This document shows, in pieces, positions 1 to 6,872 of a stretch of DNA of 10,038 nt. Location: positions 1-10,038 of the forward strand of contig CAYSPU010000220.1 in assembly GCA_964432995.1 (NCBI GenBank), written 5' to 3'. Under the pieces are notes generated by a model, which was not told the DNA's origin, ran no database searches, and worked only from the letters and a program-made list of their open reading frames with translations. The first letter of the stretch is position 1. The number at the start of each line of letters is the position of its first letter. A program made the position numbers and the translations under genes. Source of the DNA: CAYSPU01 sp964432995. GTDB lineage: Bacteria > Verrucomicrobiota > Verrucomicrobiia > Limisphaerales > JAHDYP01.

Positions 1-29
1 CCGGCCCGCCCCAATAACCCCCGGGCCGG
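1..29. terminator. Inverted repeat downstream of the nucleotide-sugar dehydrogenase
   Basis: CCGGCCCG (1-8) pairs with CGGGCCGG (22-29), giving an 8-bp all-GC stem with a 13-nt loop. It lies about 35 bp beyond the stop of the leftward dehydrogenase gene, where a terminator would be expected. The window edge cuts off any following T-tract, so factor-independent termination cannot be judged. Confidence 0.35.
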
Positions 30-63
30 ACATGGGTCCTCGTGCGGACAACGAATGGCCGAG

Positions 64-1350
64 CTACGCCTTCCAGACCTGGCCCGGGCGCGTTCGCAGG
101 CGCGCCATGGCGTTACGGGTGTCGACGATGCAGGGGGCCCACTTGGCCAGTTCGGCATAGTCCACCTGCTGGTGGGCGGTCGCGATCAACACCGCGTCAA
201 AGGAACCGACCGTCTTGCGGTTCCACGCGACCGACCGGGTGCCCGCCCAGTGCGGGTGTTCGCGCGTCGGGCGAATGACGGGAACGAACGGGTCGTAGTA
301 GGCCACCTTTGCCCCGCGAGCCTGCAGCAGGTCCAACAACACGTAGCTCGGCGACTCGCGGTCGTCGTCGACGTCCGCCTTGTAGGCCAGGCCGAGCACG
401 AGCACCTTGCTGCCGTTGAGGGGTTTCTTGCGGCGGTTCAACGCCTCGCTCAGGCGCCGGACCACGAACTCCGGCATCGACGTGTTGACTTCGCCCGCCA
501 GCTCGATGAAGCGTGTATGCTGGCCATACTCCCGCGCCTTCCAGGTCAGATAGAACGGATCGATCGGGATGCAGTGCCCTCCCAAGCCCGGCCCGGGATA
601 GAACGGCATGAAACCAAACGGCTTGGTCTTCGCCGCGTTGATGACCTCCCAGACATCAATCCCCATCGCGCCGTAGACGATCTTCAACTCGTTGACCAGC
701 GCGATGTTGACGCCCCGGAAGATGTTCTCGAGAAGCTTGGTTGCCTCCGCCGCACGACAGGACGAGACCGGCACCACCGTCCGAATTGCCCGCCCATAGA
801 GCGCGGCCGCCCGATCGCGGCAGGCCGGGGTGAGCCCCCCCACCACCTTAGGAATCAGCGCCACCTTGCTGTCCGGATTGCCGGGGTCTTCGCGCTCCGG
901 CGAGAACGCCAGATGAAAGTCCTTCCCCGCCTTCAGCCCCGAGCCGGCCTCCAGCACCGCCCGCAAATCCTCGTCCGTCGTGCCCGGATAGGTCGTCGAT
1001 TCCAGCACCACCAGAATCCCCGGGCGCAGGAACGGCGCAATCTTCCGGCCCGTCTCCACAATGTAGGAGATGTCCGGCTCCCGGTTCTTGTTCAGCGGCG
1101 TCGGCACACAGATGATCACCGCCTCCAGATTCCGCACCTGGCGGAAGTCCGTGGAGGCGGAGAAGCGCTTTGCGCGGAGTTGCTCGCGGATGGCGGCGCT
1201 CTCGATGTGCTTGATGTAGCTCTCCCCCTTGGACAGCGACTTCACCTTCCGGACGTCGATGTCCAACCCCAACACCGTCACGCCCGAGCGGGCGAACTGA
1301 AGTGACAACGGCAAACCGACATATCCCAGACCGACGATGCCAATTCTCAT
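64..1350 (-). CDS. Nucleotide sugar dehydrogenase, WbpA-like (UDP-N-acetyl-D-glucosamine 6-dehydrogenase)
   Basis: This 428-residue protein belongs to the UDP-glucose/GDP-mannose dehydrogenase family. These enzymes carry out a two-step NAD-dependent oxidation of C6 of a nucleotide sugar to a uronic acid in the cytoplasm. The N-terminal Rossmann motif GLGYVGLPL is at residues 7-15. ESTTYPGTT (117-125) and FSPEREDPGN (149-158) are typical of the WbpA/TviB/WecC branch rather than of UDP-glucose dehydrogenase. Lys205 and Asn209 lie in the AEATKLLEN helix. Cys260 in GLGGHCIPIDP is the catalytic nucleophile. The C-terminal UDP-binding domain has GLAYKADVDDDRESPS (320-335). Length is normal. AAGGA lies 5-9 bases upstream of the ATG. 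It sits 24 bp after the barrel gene on the same strand, so the two are probably cotranscribed and the product should feed polysaccharide synthesis. The family is certain. The substrate (UDP-GlcNAc versus UDP-ManNAc) is inferred from the motif style. Confidence 0.93.
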   Translation of the reverse strand: MRIGIVGLGYVGLPLSLQFARSGVTVLGLDIDVRKVKSLSKGESYIKHIESAAIREQLRAKRFSASTDFRQVRNLEAVIICVPTPLNKNREPDISYIVETGRKIAPFLRPGILVVLESTTYPGTTDEDLRAVLEAGSGLKAGKDFHLAFSPEREDPGNPDSKVALIPKVVGGLTPACRDRAAALYGRAIRTVVPVSSCRAAEATKLLENIFRGVNIALVNELKIVYGAMGIDVWEVINAAKTKPFGFMPFYPGPGLGGHCIPIDPFYLTWKAREYGQHTRFIELAGEVNTSMPEFVVRRLSEALNRRKKPLNGSKVLVLGLAYKADVDDDRESPSYVLLDLLQARGAKVAYYDPFVPVIRPTREHPHWAGTRSVAWNRKTVGSFDAVLIATAHQQVDYAELAKWAPCIVDTRNAMARLRTRPGQVWKA

Positions 1351-1374
1351 GGTCTTCCTTTAAGGTCGTTCACC

Positions 1375-2628
1375 CTAGAACCGATAACTCACCGTCAATC
1401 CGACGGTGTGATTGTCATAATCCCGGTAGTCCTCGTCCGAATTCCGTGTGTAATACCTGTAGTCCAACCGCGCCGTCAAATGGTCCGTGATCCGACAGGT
1501 CGCGCCCACATTCGCCCCCACGCGGTCGAACTGCTCGCCCCCGAGGCCCCCCGTTTGCGACTCGTCGCCCCAGGAGTAATTCGCCCCGGCGTAGAGGTCG
1601 ACCGGATCCATCATGCGCCACGTGATGCTGTACGTGAGGTTGAACTGCTCCAGGTAATCGGCACCCATGTTGTAGCCCACGCGGACATCGCGGAGCGCCG
1701 AGAGCCGATGCGAGATGTAGTCCGTCAGGTTGTGGCTGGCCGTCAAGCCCACATAGTAGGAGCTGAGATCATCCGGCGCCGGCAGCCCCGCTGTCTCCTC
1801 ATACACATACATCACGTAGCCGCCCCGCGCGTCCAGCGACAGATCCTCGCTCACCGCCCAGGTGGCGAAGGGGCCGAAGCTGTAGCTCTGAAAGTTGCTG
1901 CGCAACTCCTCCCAGTAGTCGCTGAGCGAAGCCGAGCCTTCCACTCCCACTCGGGTGCGCTCGCCGAACATGTAGGCGCCGCGGGCGAAGAACTGGGCCG
2001 TCCCCCGATCCATGTATTGGTAATCGTCGTCAAAGGTCACGAAGATGCTGTAGGCTCCGCCGCCCGAGACCTGCCAATTGCCCAGGGTCCCCAAGGCCCG
2101 TATGCCTATCGTCTCATCCAGGCGCGGATAGCGGGCCACGCCGCTCAGGTCCGGCTGGGACAACACATCCCCGGTGTACTCCACGAGGTTGTAGGCGGAG
2201 ACCACCACGTCCTTGATCCGCACCGAGTAGGCCAACGCGGAGTCCGGATTGATGATCAGATAGTTGTATTCCGAGTGGTCCACGTAGGCCGCATAGCCCA
2301 CCCCCACTCCCAACGCCAGGGAACTTGCGTCCGTGATCGGCCATAGCGCCCCGATATCCACGGTGGGCGTGAAGATGAAGTCGTCCATCTCCTCCGCCGA
2401 GTACTGCACCCGGATGTTGCTGTTGTACTCGCTCCGCAGGCTGGCGCCGACCGTGAACTGGACCGGGCCGACTCTCAGCCCTTCCTCGTCGCGCACGGGT
2501 GCCGCCGGACGGTAGCGCACCGCGCGATCCCCCGAGATCGCCCCCCGCAGGGCCTCCTGTGCCTGACTCGCCATCGGCACCAAAACCAAGCCGCCAACCA
2601 CCGGCCACCATCGTCGAATCGAATCCAT
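1375..2628 (-). CDS. Outer-membrane beta-barrel protein of a polysaccharide export locus (Wzp-like candidate)
   Basis: This is a 417-residue exported protein. Residues 1-23 form a signal peptide: RR in the n-region, a hydrophobic stretch and a cleavage site after ASQA. The rest is made of alternating amphipathic segments rich in Tyr, Gly, Ser and Asp. By eye I count about 18 candidate transmembrane strands from residue ~56 to the end. The last strand ends in YRF, with the terminal Phe usual for substrates of the BAM insertion machinery. No enzymatic motif is visible. AGAAAGG lies 7 bases upstream of the ATG. It is divergent from a short OPX lipoprotein gene and upstream of a nucleotide sugar dehydrogenase gene in the same apparent operon. 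That context supports a role in moving polysaccharide across the outer membrane. Barrel and location are well supported. Export function is inferred from context, and a general porin or an unrelated barrel remains possible. Confidence 0.85.
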   Translation of the reverse strand: MDSIRRWWPVVGGLVLVPMASQAQEALRGAISGDRAVRYRPAAPVRDEEGLRVGPVQFTVGASLRSEYNSNIRVQYSAEEMDDFIFTPTVDIGALWPITDASSLALGVGVGYAAYVDHSEYNYLIINPDSALAYSVRIKDVVVSAYNLVEYTGDVLSQPDLSGVARYPRLDETIGIRALGTLGNWQVSGGGAYSIFVTFDDDYQYMDRGTAQFFARGAYMFGERTRVGVEGSASLSDYWEELRSNFQSYSFGPFATWAVSEDLSLDARGGYVMYVYEETAGLPAPDDLSSYYVGLTASHNLTDYISHRLSALRDVRVGYNMGADYLEQFNLTYSITWRMMDPVDLYAGANYSWGDESQTGGLGGEQFDRVGANVGATCRITDHLTARLDYRYYTRNSDEDYRDYDNHTVGLTVSYRF

Positions 2629-2642
2629 ACAAGTGCCTTTCT

Positions 2643-2681
2643 GTGAGCCCCATATACTCCCTGCCCCGCTCCCAACGTCAA
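2643..2681 (-). promoter_or_regulatory. Weak candidate promoter for the barrel/dehydrogenase operon
   Basis: Read leftwards, TTGACG (2681-2676) is followed after 19 bases by TATATG (2656-2651). These resemble -35 and -10 boxes, but the spacer is long and the -10 match is only four of six. A start near 2644 would leave a very short leader just ahead of the Shine-Dalgarno sequence. The 104-bp region must hold promoters for both directions. I see no convincing rightward promoter in it. Confidence 0.22.
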
Positions 2682-2738
2682 ATCCAATCCCTACTCGGTG
2701 CTTGATCCCCCCGTTGCGGATACGTAGAAGAGATGCGA

Positions 2739-3386
2739 ATGAACACAGCCCGACACGCCACCTTCTGCTTCGTCACCCTCCTGGCGTCGTGCGCCGCCCT
2801 CCTCGTCGCCGGGTGCAGCGGCACGCCCTCCGACGGCGCCGCCGGATCGTCGCCGGCGGCCGCTGCCGGCAGCGCCCAGACCGAGCCCGCGGCCAGCCCC
2901 CTCAAGGAGGGCGACCTGGTTCGGATCGCTTTCCCCGGCGTCACCAACTTGAATACCGACCTCAAGATCCCTTTTGACGGTTCCATCAAGCTTCCGTTTG
3001 CGGGTGAATTCAGAGCCGCCGGCCGGACCCCGCAACAACTCCAGGAGGACATCCTCAAGTCCTACGGCCCGCAACTGCAGGTCAAGGAGGTCACCGTCAC
3101 CCTCCTGGCCTCGTCGGCCACCGTCTACGTTGGCGGCGCCGTCCTCCGCCCCGGTCGCATCGCTCTCGACCGCCCGCTGACCGCGATGGAGGCGATCATG
3201 GAATGCGGCGGCTTCGATCACACCCGCGCACGCCCGAACAAGACGCGGATCATCCGACAGGAAGGCGGCCGGCAGAAGACGTATCAGGTCGATCTCAAAA
3301 AGGCGCTCGAAGGGGCCGATACCAACCCTTTCTATCTGAAACCTTCGGATATCATCCACGTTCCGGCCAAGACGATCAATTTGTGA
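2739..3386 (+). CDS. Short polysaccharide export lipoprotein (OPX/Wza family)
   Basis: This is a 215-residue periplasmic lipoprotein that would form part of the channel secreting capsule or exopolysaccharide. A type II signal peptide ends in the lipobox LVAGC (Cys26 from this start). A low-complexity Ala/Ser/Gly linker follows, then a Poly_export domain at about 53-126 (begins LKEGDLVRIAFPG, includes DGSIKLPFAGEF). A single SLBB-type segment spans about 127-208 (VYVGGAVLRPGRI, then LKPSDIIHVP). E. coli Wza is about 379 residues, with repeated ring domains and a C-terminal amphipathic helix that crosses the outer membrane. This protein stops right after the SLBB segment and has no such helix. 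I chose ATG 2739 because AGAAGAG (2726-2732) lies six bases upstream. ATG 2733 directly abuts that sequence and would add two residues. The gene is divergent from the barrel gene, its likely partner. Confidence 0.92.
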   Translation: MNTARHATFCFVTLLASCAALLVAGCSGTPSDGAAGSSPAAAAGSAQTEPAASPLKEGDLVRIAFPGVTNLNTDLKIPFDGSIKLPFAGEFRAAGRTPQQLQEDILKSYGPQLQVKEVTVTLLASSATVYVGGAVLRPGRIALDRPLTAMEAIMECGGFDHTRARPNKTRIIRQEGGRQKTYQVDLKKALEGADTNPFYLKPSDIIHVPAKTINL

Positions 3387-3704
3387 AGCCCCTCCCAAAC
3401 CCGCGCCTAAGCCCGGCATCGCGACTCCAATTCGTGCCCCGCAAGGCTTGACCGTAACCTGGCGACAGGGGTCGGGCGCGGATTTGGCTGGATCCCCCTC
3501 CGCGGGCTCCTTCTCCACCGTTTGCATCGGATCCCGCCGCCGAGGCGGGATCTTCCCGGAGCCGACAGAACGCCCGTCCGCAGGGGCGAGAACCGCGCTG
3601 AGACGGGGGACGAACGAACTCCCAGCGCCACGTACGCGAGGATCCGGGCCCCTGCGGCGGCCACCGTTCCGGGGGCGAAACGCCGGGGCGGCCCAAGGCG
3701 CAAC
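3387..3704. other. Convergent intergenic region without a gene
   Basis: These 318 bases separate the rightward OPX gene from the leftward amidase gene. Open frames across it on both strands give Arg/Pro/Ser-rich translations with no recognisable domain and look like GC-driven artefacts. The structures I see are a perfect 9-bp hairpin near its middle and a smaller hairpin at the amidase stop codon. Confidence 0.6.
3530..3552. terminator. Hairpin between convergent genes, possible bidirectional terminator
   Basis: GATCCCGCC (3530-3538) and GGCGGGATC (3544-3552) form a perfect 9-bp stem around a 5-nt loop (GCCGA). It lies between two convergent genes, where a shared terminator would be expected. 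Neither side has a run of T, only TTCCC on the right, so it is not a textbook intrinsic terminator. Confidence 0.4.
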
Positions 3705-3714
3705 CTACTTGCGC
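3698..3714 (-). terminator. Small hairpin overlapping the amidase stop codon
   Basis: GCGCAA (3698-3703) and TTGCGC (3709-3714) form a 6-bp stem with a 5-nt loop. The loop contains most of the TAG stop codon of the leftward amidase gene. It could mark or protect the 3' end of that message. No T-tract follows. Confidence 0.22.
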
Positions 3715-4457
3715 GGACCGAGGCTGCGAATGAAATCGGAGGGGAAGTTCCGGCCGGGGCAGATCGTGTAGATGGGGTTGATCTGCTGATGCGTCTTGAC
3801 AGCCCGGGCGGAGAGATCGCACCGGGCCAGAAGGGCTTCGATGAGGGCCCGGAGACTGCGCATTTGGGCCTTGGTCGGGATGGTGCGTTCGAAATTGCCG
3901 ACAAGGCAAATGCCGAGGCTGATGTGGTTGAGTCTCTCGCTGGCCACATGACCTCCGTCGAGTTGCTCCCGCCAGCGTCGGCCCGCCGCGACTTCGCCGT
4001 CGTTCATACCGTGGCCGTTCCCGATGACGAAGTGATAGGCGAGACCATTCTCCATGTGCCGTTCTTCACGATGATAGCGATCCATGCCTTGAACGCTGCC
4101 TTCCCTGGTGGCGCTATGGTGAATCACGATGTACTTCCAGCGTCCGGACTTGACGGGCGCCCGCAGGATCGTGCGGCGGATGGGAACGGAGAGGACGGTC
4201 TTGGCGCTCTCGCCCCGGGGACTCGGGATGACGAGTTTCTGGCCGATGCGCAGCTTGGCGTCGCGCGGGAGGCGGTTGTGGTCCGCAAGGTGGGATACGG
4301 TGATGCCGTATTCGCGCGCGACGCCGGTGAGCGTGTCGTTCTTGCGGACGACGTAGGTGGTCTCGGCCTGGACGGAGACAAGGCCGAGCATGCCGGCGGC
4401 CACGCGGAGGACAAAGGCGCGCCGGGAGTGCTTCACGTGAGATCCGCAGGAGCACAT
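3705..4457 (-). CDS. Exported LysM plus Amidase_2 N-acetylmuramoyl-L-alanine amidase
   Basis: This 250-residue periplasmic enzyme is predicted to cut the bond between N-acetylmuramic acid and L-alanine in peptidoglycan. The signal region contains SRRAFVL (11-17), close to the twin-arginine consensus, then a short hydrophobic stretch and a likely cleavage after SVQA. A LysM domain (about 33-78, from TTYVVRKNDTLTGVA to GQKLVIP) binds the glycan. The Amidase_2 domain (about 107-240) begins YIVIHHSAT. By comparison with T7 lysozyme, the zinc ligands would be His113, His223 (VKTHQQIN) and Cys233 (TICPGRNFP), with Tyr141 in AYHFVIGNG. All are present, so it should be active. The start is uncertain. 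ATG 4457 is used here. GTG 4436 would give 243 residues and a more normal six-residue lead before the twin arginines. Neither has a strong Shine-Dalgarno sequence. The open frame runs further upstream into antisense trpD, but that part has no domain. Confidence 0.9.
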   Translation of the reverse strand: MCSCGSHVKHSRRAFVLRVAAGMLGLVSVQAETTYVVRKNDTLTGVAREYGITVSHLADHNRLPRDAKLRIGQKLVIPSPRGESAKTVLSVPIRRTILRAPVKSGRWKYIVIHHSATREGSVQGMDRYHREERHMENGLAYHFVIGNGHGMNDGEVAAGRRWREQLDGGHVASERLNHISLGICLVGNFERTIPTKAQMRSLRALIEALLARCDLSARAVKTHQQINPIYTICPGRNFPSDFIRSLGPRK

Positions 4458-4501
4458 CACAGTTCGCTGGCACCACAGTTTGCAGAAGGCCGCCGAGGCT
4501 G

Positions 4502-4517
4502 ACGAGAGATTTCTCGT
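4502..4517. promoter_or_regulatory. Short inverted repeat between the divergent amidase and trpD genes
   Basis: ACGAGA (4502-4507) and TCTCGT (4512-4517) are perfect inverted copies around GATT. They lie about 40 bp before trpD and 45 bp before the amidase ATG. The position would suit an operator for divergent promoters, but a 6-bp palindrome alone is weak evidence. I see no clear -35/-10 pair in this 99-bp region. Confidence 0.2.
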
Positions 4518-4556
4518 TCGCACTCCGGAGTTCTCAACCGCCGGGAACCAGCTATC

Positions 4557-5636
4557 ATGGACCGCATGCTTGACGAGTACACGCGACGGGTGCAGTCGGG
4601 TCAGGAACTTCCGCCGGCGGAGGTGACCGAGGTGGTTCGGCTGCTGGTGAACCCGGCGGTGGACGCCGAGCCGAAAGCGGCATTCCTGACGGCGCTGGCG
4701 GGCCGTGGGGAGACCGTTCCGGAGATCGCCGCGTTCGCCCGGGAGTTGCGCGAGCTTTCCCTGGAGCTGCCGCTGGACGCGCGAACCCGGTCGGGACGGG
4801 TCGTGGACGTGTGCGGAACCGGGGGGGATCGGCTGCGCACCTTCAACATCTCGACGACGGTGGCGTTGGTGGTGGCGGCGGCGGGGCTGCCGGTGGCGAA
4901 GCACGGGAACCGGGCCATCACCTCGCGATCGGGCAGTGCCGACGTCCTGGAGGCGCTGGGCGTGCGGATCGACCTGTCGCCGCAGGAGGCTGCCGACTGG
5001 TTGCGCGATCACCGCTTCGCCTTTCTGTTCGCGCCGAACTACCACCCGGCTTTCCGACACATCGCCCCGGCGCGGAGGCTGTGCGCCGAGCGCGGGCAAC
5101 GGACGGTGTTCAACTTCCTGGGGCCGCTGCTGAACCCGGCCCGGCCGACCGTCCAGCTTCTGGGCTTGCCCAAGCCGGAGTGGTGCGAACCGATCGCGCG
5201 GGTCCTGCAATCACTCGGAGTGCGCCGGGCGCTGGTGGCTTCGGGCGCCGTCCCTTCCGGCCCCGCGGGAGCAGCGGCGACGGCCTGGCTGGACGAATTG
5301 TCGCCACTGGGCGAGAGCCGCGTGGCCGAGTACTGCCACGAACGCGGCCTGAGCGTGGGGACACTGGATCCACGGATGTACCCGATTCAGGCGGCACGAC
5401 TCGAGGATCTGGCCGGCGGGGACGCGGTGGCGAACGCGGACTGCGCGCGGCGCGTGTTGCAGGGGAACGACCGCGGTCCGAAACGGGACGCGGTCTTGCT
5501 GAACGCGGGGGCAGCGTTGATGGTCGCGGAAGCGGCGGCTTCCGTGGCGGAAGGATGGGAAGTGGCGGCGCGGCTGATCGATTCCGGGGCGGCGGCGGCC
5601 AAGCTGGAGGAACTGCAGGCGGCGTCGCGCGGGTAG
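4557..5636 (+). CDS. trpD: Anthranilate phosphoribosyltransferase
   Basis: TrpD transfers phosphoribosyl from PRPP to anthranilate, the second committed step of tryptophan synthesis in the cytoplasm. The 359-residue protein has the N-terminal helical domain (about 1-70). The PRPP-binding loop VCGTGGD (85-91) is followed by TFNIST (95-100). KHGNRAITSRSGSADVLEALG (115-135) and RTVFNFLGPLLNPARP (182-197) are family signatures. The acidic pair DEL (246-248) matches the family's second metal site. LAGGDAVANA and GPKRDAVLLNAGAAL close the C-terminal domain. Two oddities: the usual glycine after GTGGD is Arg92, and the common VxHGxxGxDE segment is replaced by a longer Ala/Gly/Pro-rich stretch (228-243). 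No other trp gene is visible, so it is an orphan here. There is no clear Shine-Dalgarno sequence, and ATG 4566 is an alternative start. Confidence 0.95.
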   Translation: MDRMLDEYTRRVQSGQELPPAEVTEVVRLLVNPAVDAEPKAAFLTALAGRGETVPEIAAFARELRELSLELPLDARTRSGRVVDVCGTGGDRLRTFNISTTVALVVAAAGLPVAKHGNRAITSRSGSADVLEALGVRIDLSPQEAADWLRDHRFAFLFAPNYHPAFRHIAPARRLCAERGQRTVFNFLGPLLNPARPTVQLLGLPKPEWCEPIARVLQSLGVRRALVASGAVPSGPAGAAATAWLDELSPLGESRVAEYCHERGLSVGTLDPRMYPIQAARLEDLAGGDAVANADCARRVLQGNDRGPKRDAVLLNAGAALMVAEAAASVAEGWEVAARLIDSGAAAAKLEELQAASRG

Positions 5637-5699
5637 CTTTCCTGCAACTCGGGACGGTCCCCGCGGGTAATAGGGATAGCCCGGCGACGGGTGAATACC

Positions 5700-6818
5700 A
5701 TGTACAAGATACTGGGTGCGGATCAGCGGGAGTACGGACCCGTGGAAGCGGATGTGGTGCGGACGTGGATCGCGCAGCACCGGGCGGATGGCCTGACGAT
5801 GGCGTGGTCGGAGGACGCGGCGGGGTGGAAACGCCTCGCGGAGTTCCCGGAGTTTGCCGACGCGCTCTCGGGGGGTGCGCCGCCGGTGCTCGGCGTGGCG
5901 GCACCTCGAGAAGAAGCGAAGGCGAACGGAGTGCCGTTGGCCGACGAGGTTCTGGCGCGGGACTACCAGTTGTTCATCGGGGATTGCCTGGGGCGGAGCT
6001 GGGCCTTGCTGATGGAGCGGTTCTGGCTGCTGGTCGGGGCGACGGCGGTGATGCTCGCGGTCTGCGTGGGGTTGGGAAGCGTCCCGGCGGTCGGTTCGGC
6101 GGCGGCGCTGCTGCTGCCCTTTGTGCTGTGGGGCGGGGTGGAATTCGTGTTCTTGAAGGCGTTCCGGGGCGAGCCGGTGGACATTGGCGTGGCGTTCAGC
6201 GGGTTTGGGAAGGTGTTTCCGGCGCTGATGTTGGCCGGACTGGTGACGTGGGCCCTGACGGGCGTTGGTCTGCTCTTGTGCGTGCTCCCGGGGATCTACC
6301 TGGCGGTGTGCTGGAAGTTGTTCACGCCACTGCTGATCCTGGACCGGGGGCTGGATTTCTGGCAGGCGATGGAGTGCAGCCGGCGGGTGGTGACCCGTCA
6401 TTGGTGGACTTGTTTGGCGTTGGCGCTGGTGTTCCTGTTGTTGGTGGGGGCGGGCGTGCTGGTCTGCGGGGTGGGCGTGTTGTTCACCCTGCCCCTGGGG
6501 TTGGGAATGCTGGTCGCCGCCTACGAGGAGATCTTCCGGAAGACAGCGTCGCCCGCGGCGGGAGCGGCCACCCTCTCCACCGCGCTCGAGCCGGTGCCAT
6601 CGCCTGCTGCGGGTGCTCCGGATACTCCCGACACGCCACCGGCTCCCGCAGCAGCCGAGGCTCCCGAGGCGTCGAAGGCTCCCACACCGGCAGCGGTCCC
6701 CACGACGGGAACGCCCTCAACCCCTCCGGAACCCTCGGAACCCCCCGCCACTCCAACGCCGGCGGGGGAGCCCGGGACGTCGGCAACCGCATCGGAAGAA
6801 ACCGAGAAACAGCAGTAA
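5700..6818 (+). CDS. GYF_2 (DUF4339) domain multi-pass membrane protein with Pro/Ala/Thr-rich tail
   Basis: The function of this 372-residue protein is unknown. A GYF_2 domain fills residues 1-54: MYKILGADQREYGPV, then GLTMAWSEDAAGWKRLAEFPEF. Bacterial GYF_2 domains are thought to be small protein-binding modules. After a linker come about six hydrophobic segments (about 108-127, 132-152, 172-194, 196-214, 235-259, 260-277). The stretch VLPGIYLAVCWKLFTPLLI, with RGLDFWQAMECSRRVV close behind, resembles the membrane part of many planctomycete and verrucomicrobial hypothetical proteins. The last ~90 residues are almost only Pro, Ala, Thr, Ser, Glu and Gly and are presumably disordered. ATG 5700 is preferred because GGGTGA lies six bases upstream and because the downstream paralogue also begins at MYK. 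GTG 5691 would add three residues. It is 63 bp after trpD and 54 bp before the next start, so it probably heads or joins an operon. Confidence 0.85.
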   Translation: MYKILGADQREYGPVEADVVRTWIAQHRADGLTMAWSEDAAGWKRLAEFPEFADALSGGAPPVLGVAAPREEAKANGVPLADEVLARDYQLFIGDCLGRSWALLMERFWLLVGATAVMLAVCVGLGSVPAVGSAAALLLPFVLWGGVEFVFLKAFRGEPVDIGVAFSGFGKVFPALMLAGLVTWALTGVGLLLCVLPGIYLAVCWKLFTPLLILDRGLDFWQAMECSRRVVTRHWWTCLALALVFLLLVGAGVLVCGVGVLFTLPLGLGMLVAAYEEIFRKTASPAAGAATLSTALEPVPSPAAGAPDTPDTPPAPAAAEAPEASKAPTPAAVPTTGTPSTPPEPSEPPATPTPAGEPGTSATASEETEKQQ

Positions 6819-6872
6819 CAAACGCCATGGGCCATGCTTGACGACACGAACGCAACGGGTGAGCCTCGCGGC

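Noticed and set aside
55..1305. Long rightward open frame opposite the nucleotide sugar dehydrogenase (416 codons)
   Set aside because: Antisense to a gene with complete family motifs. The translation is Arg/His/Leu-rich without a domain, as expected from GC-rich third positions.
3407..3949. Leftward open frame covering the convergent intergenic region and part of the amidase gene
   Set aside because: Overlaps the real amidase in another frame and has Arg/Pro/Ser-rich low-information content.
4437..4556. Sigma-70 type promoters between the amidase and trpD genes
   Set aside because: Candidate hexamers (TTGCAG rightwards, TTGAGA leftwards) have 19-base spacers and poor -10 matches, so I do not call them.
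4458..5210. Upstream extension of the amidase frame into the region opposite trpD
   Set aside because: Arg/Gln/Pro-rich shadow sequence without a domain. The signal peptide begins only near 4457-4436.
5211..6401. 396-codon leftward open frame opposite trpD and the first GYF_2 gene
   Set aside because: Shadow frame, His/Arg/Gln-rich, with no recognisable motif and no ribosome binding context.
4811..6841. 676-codon rightward open frame across trpD and the first GYF_2 gene
   Set aside because: It is a second frame of two real genes. The translation is Gly/Arg-rich with no motif and spans the junction between unrelated genes.
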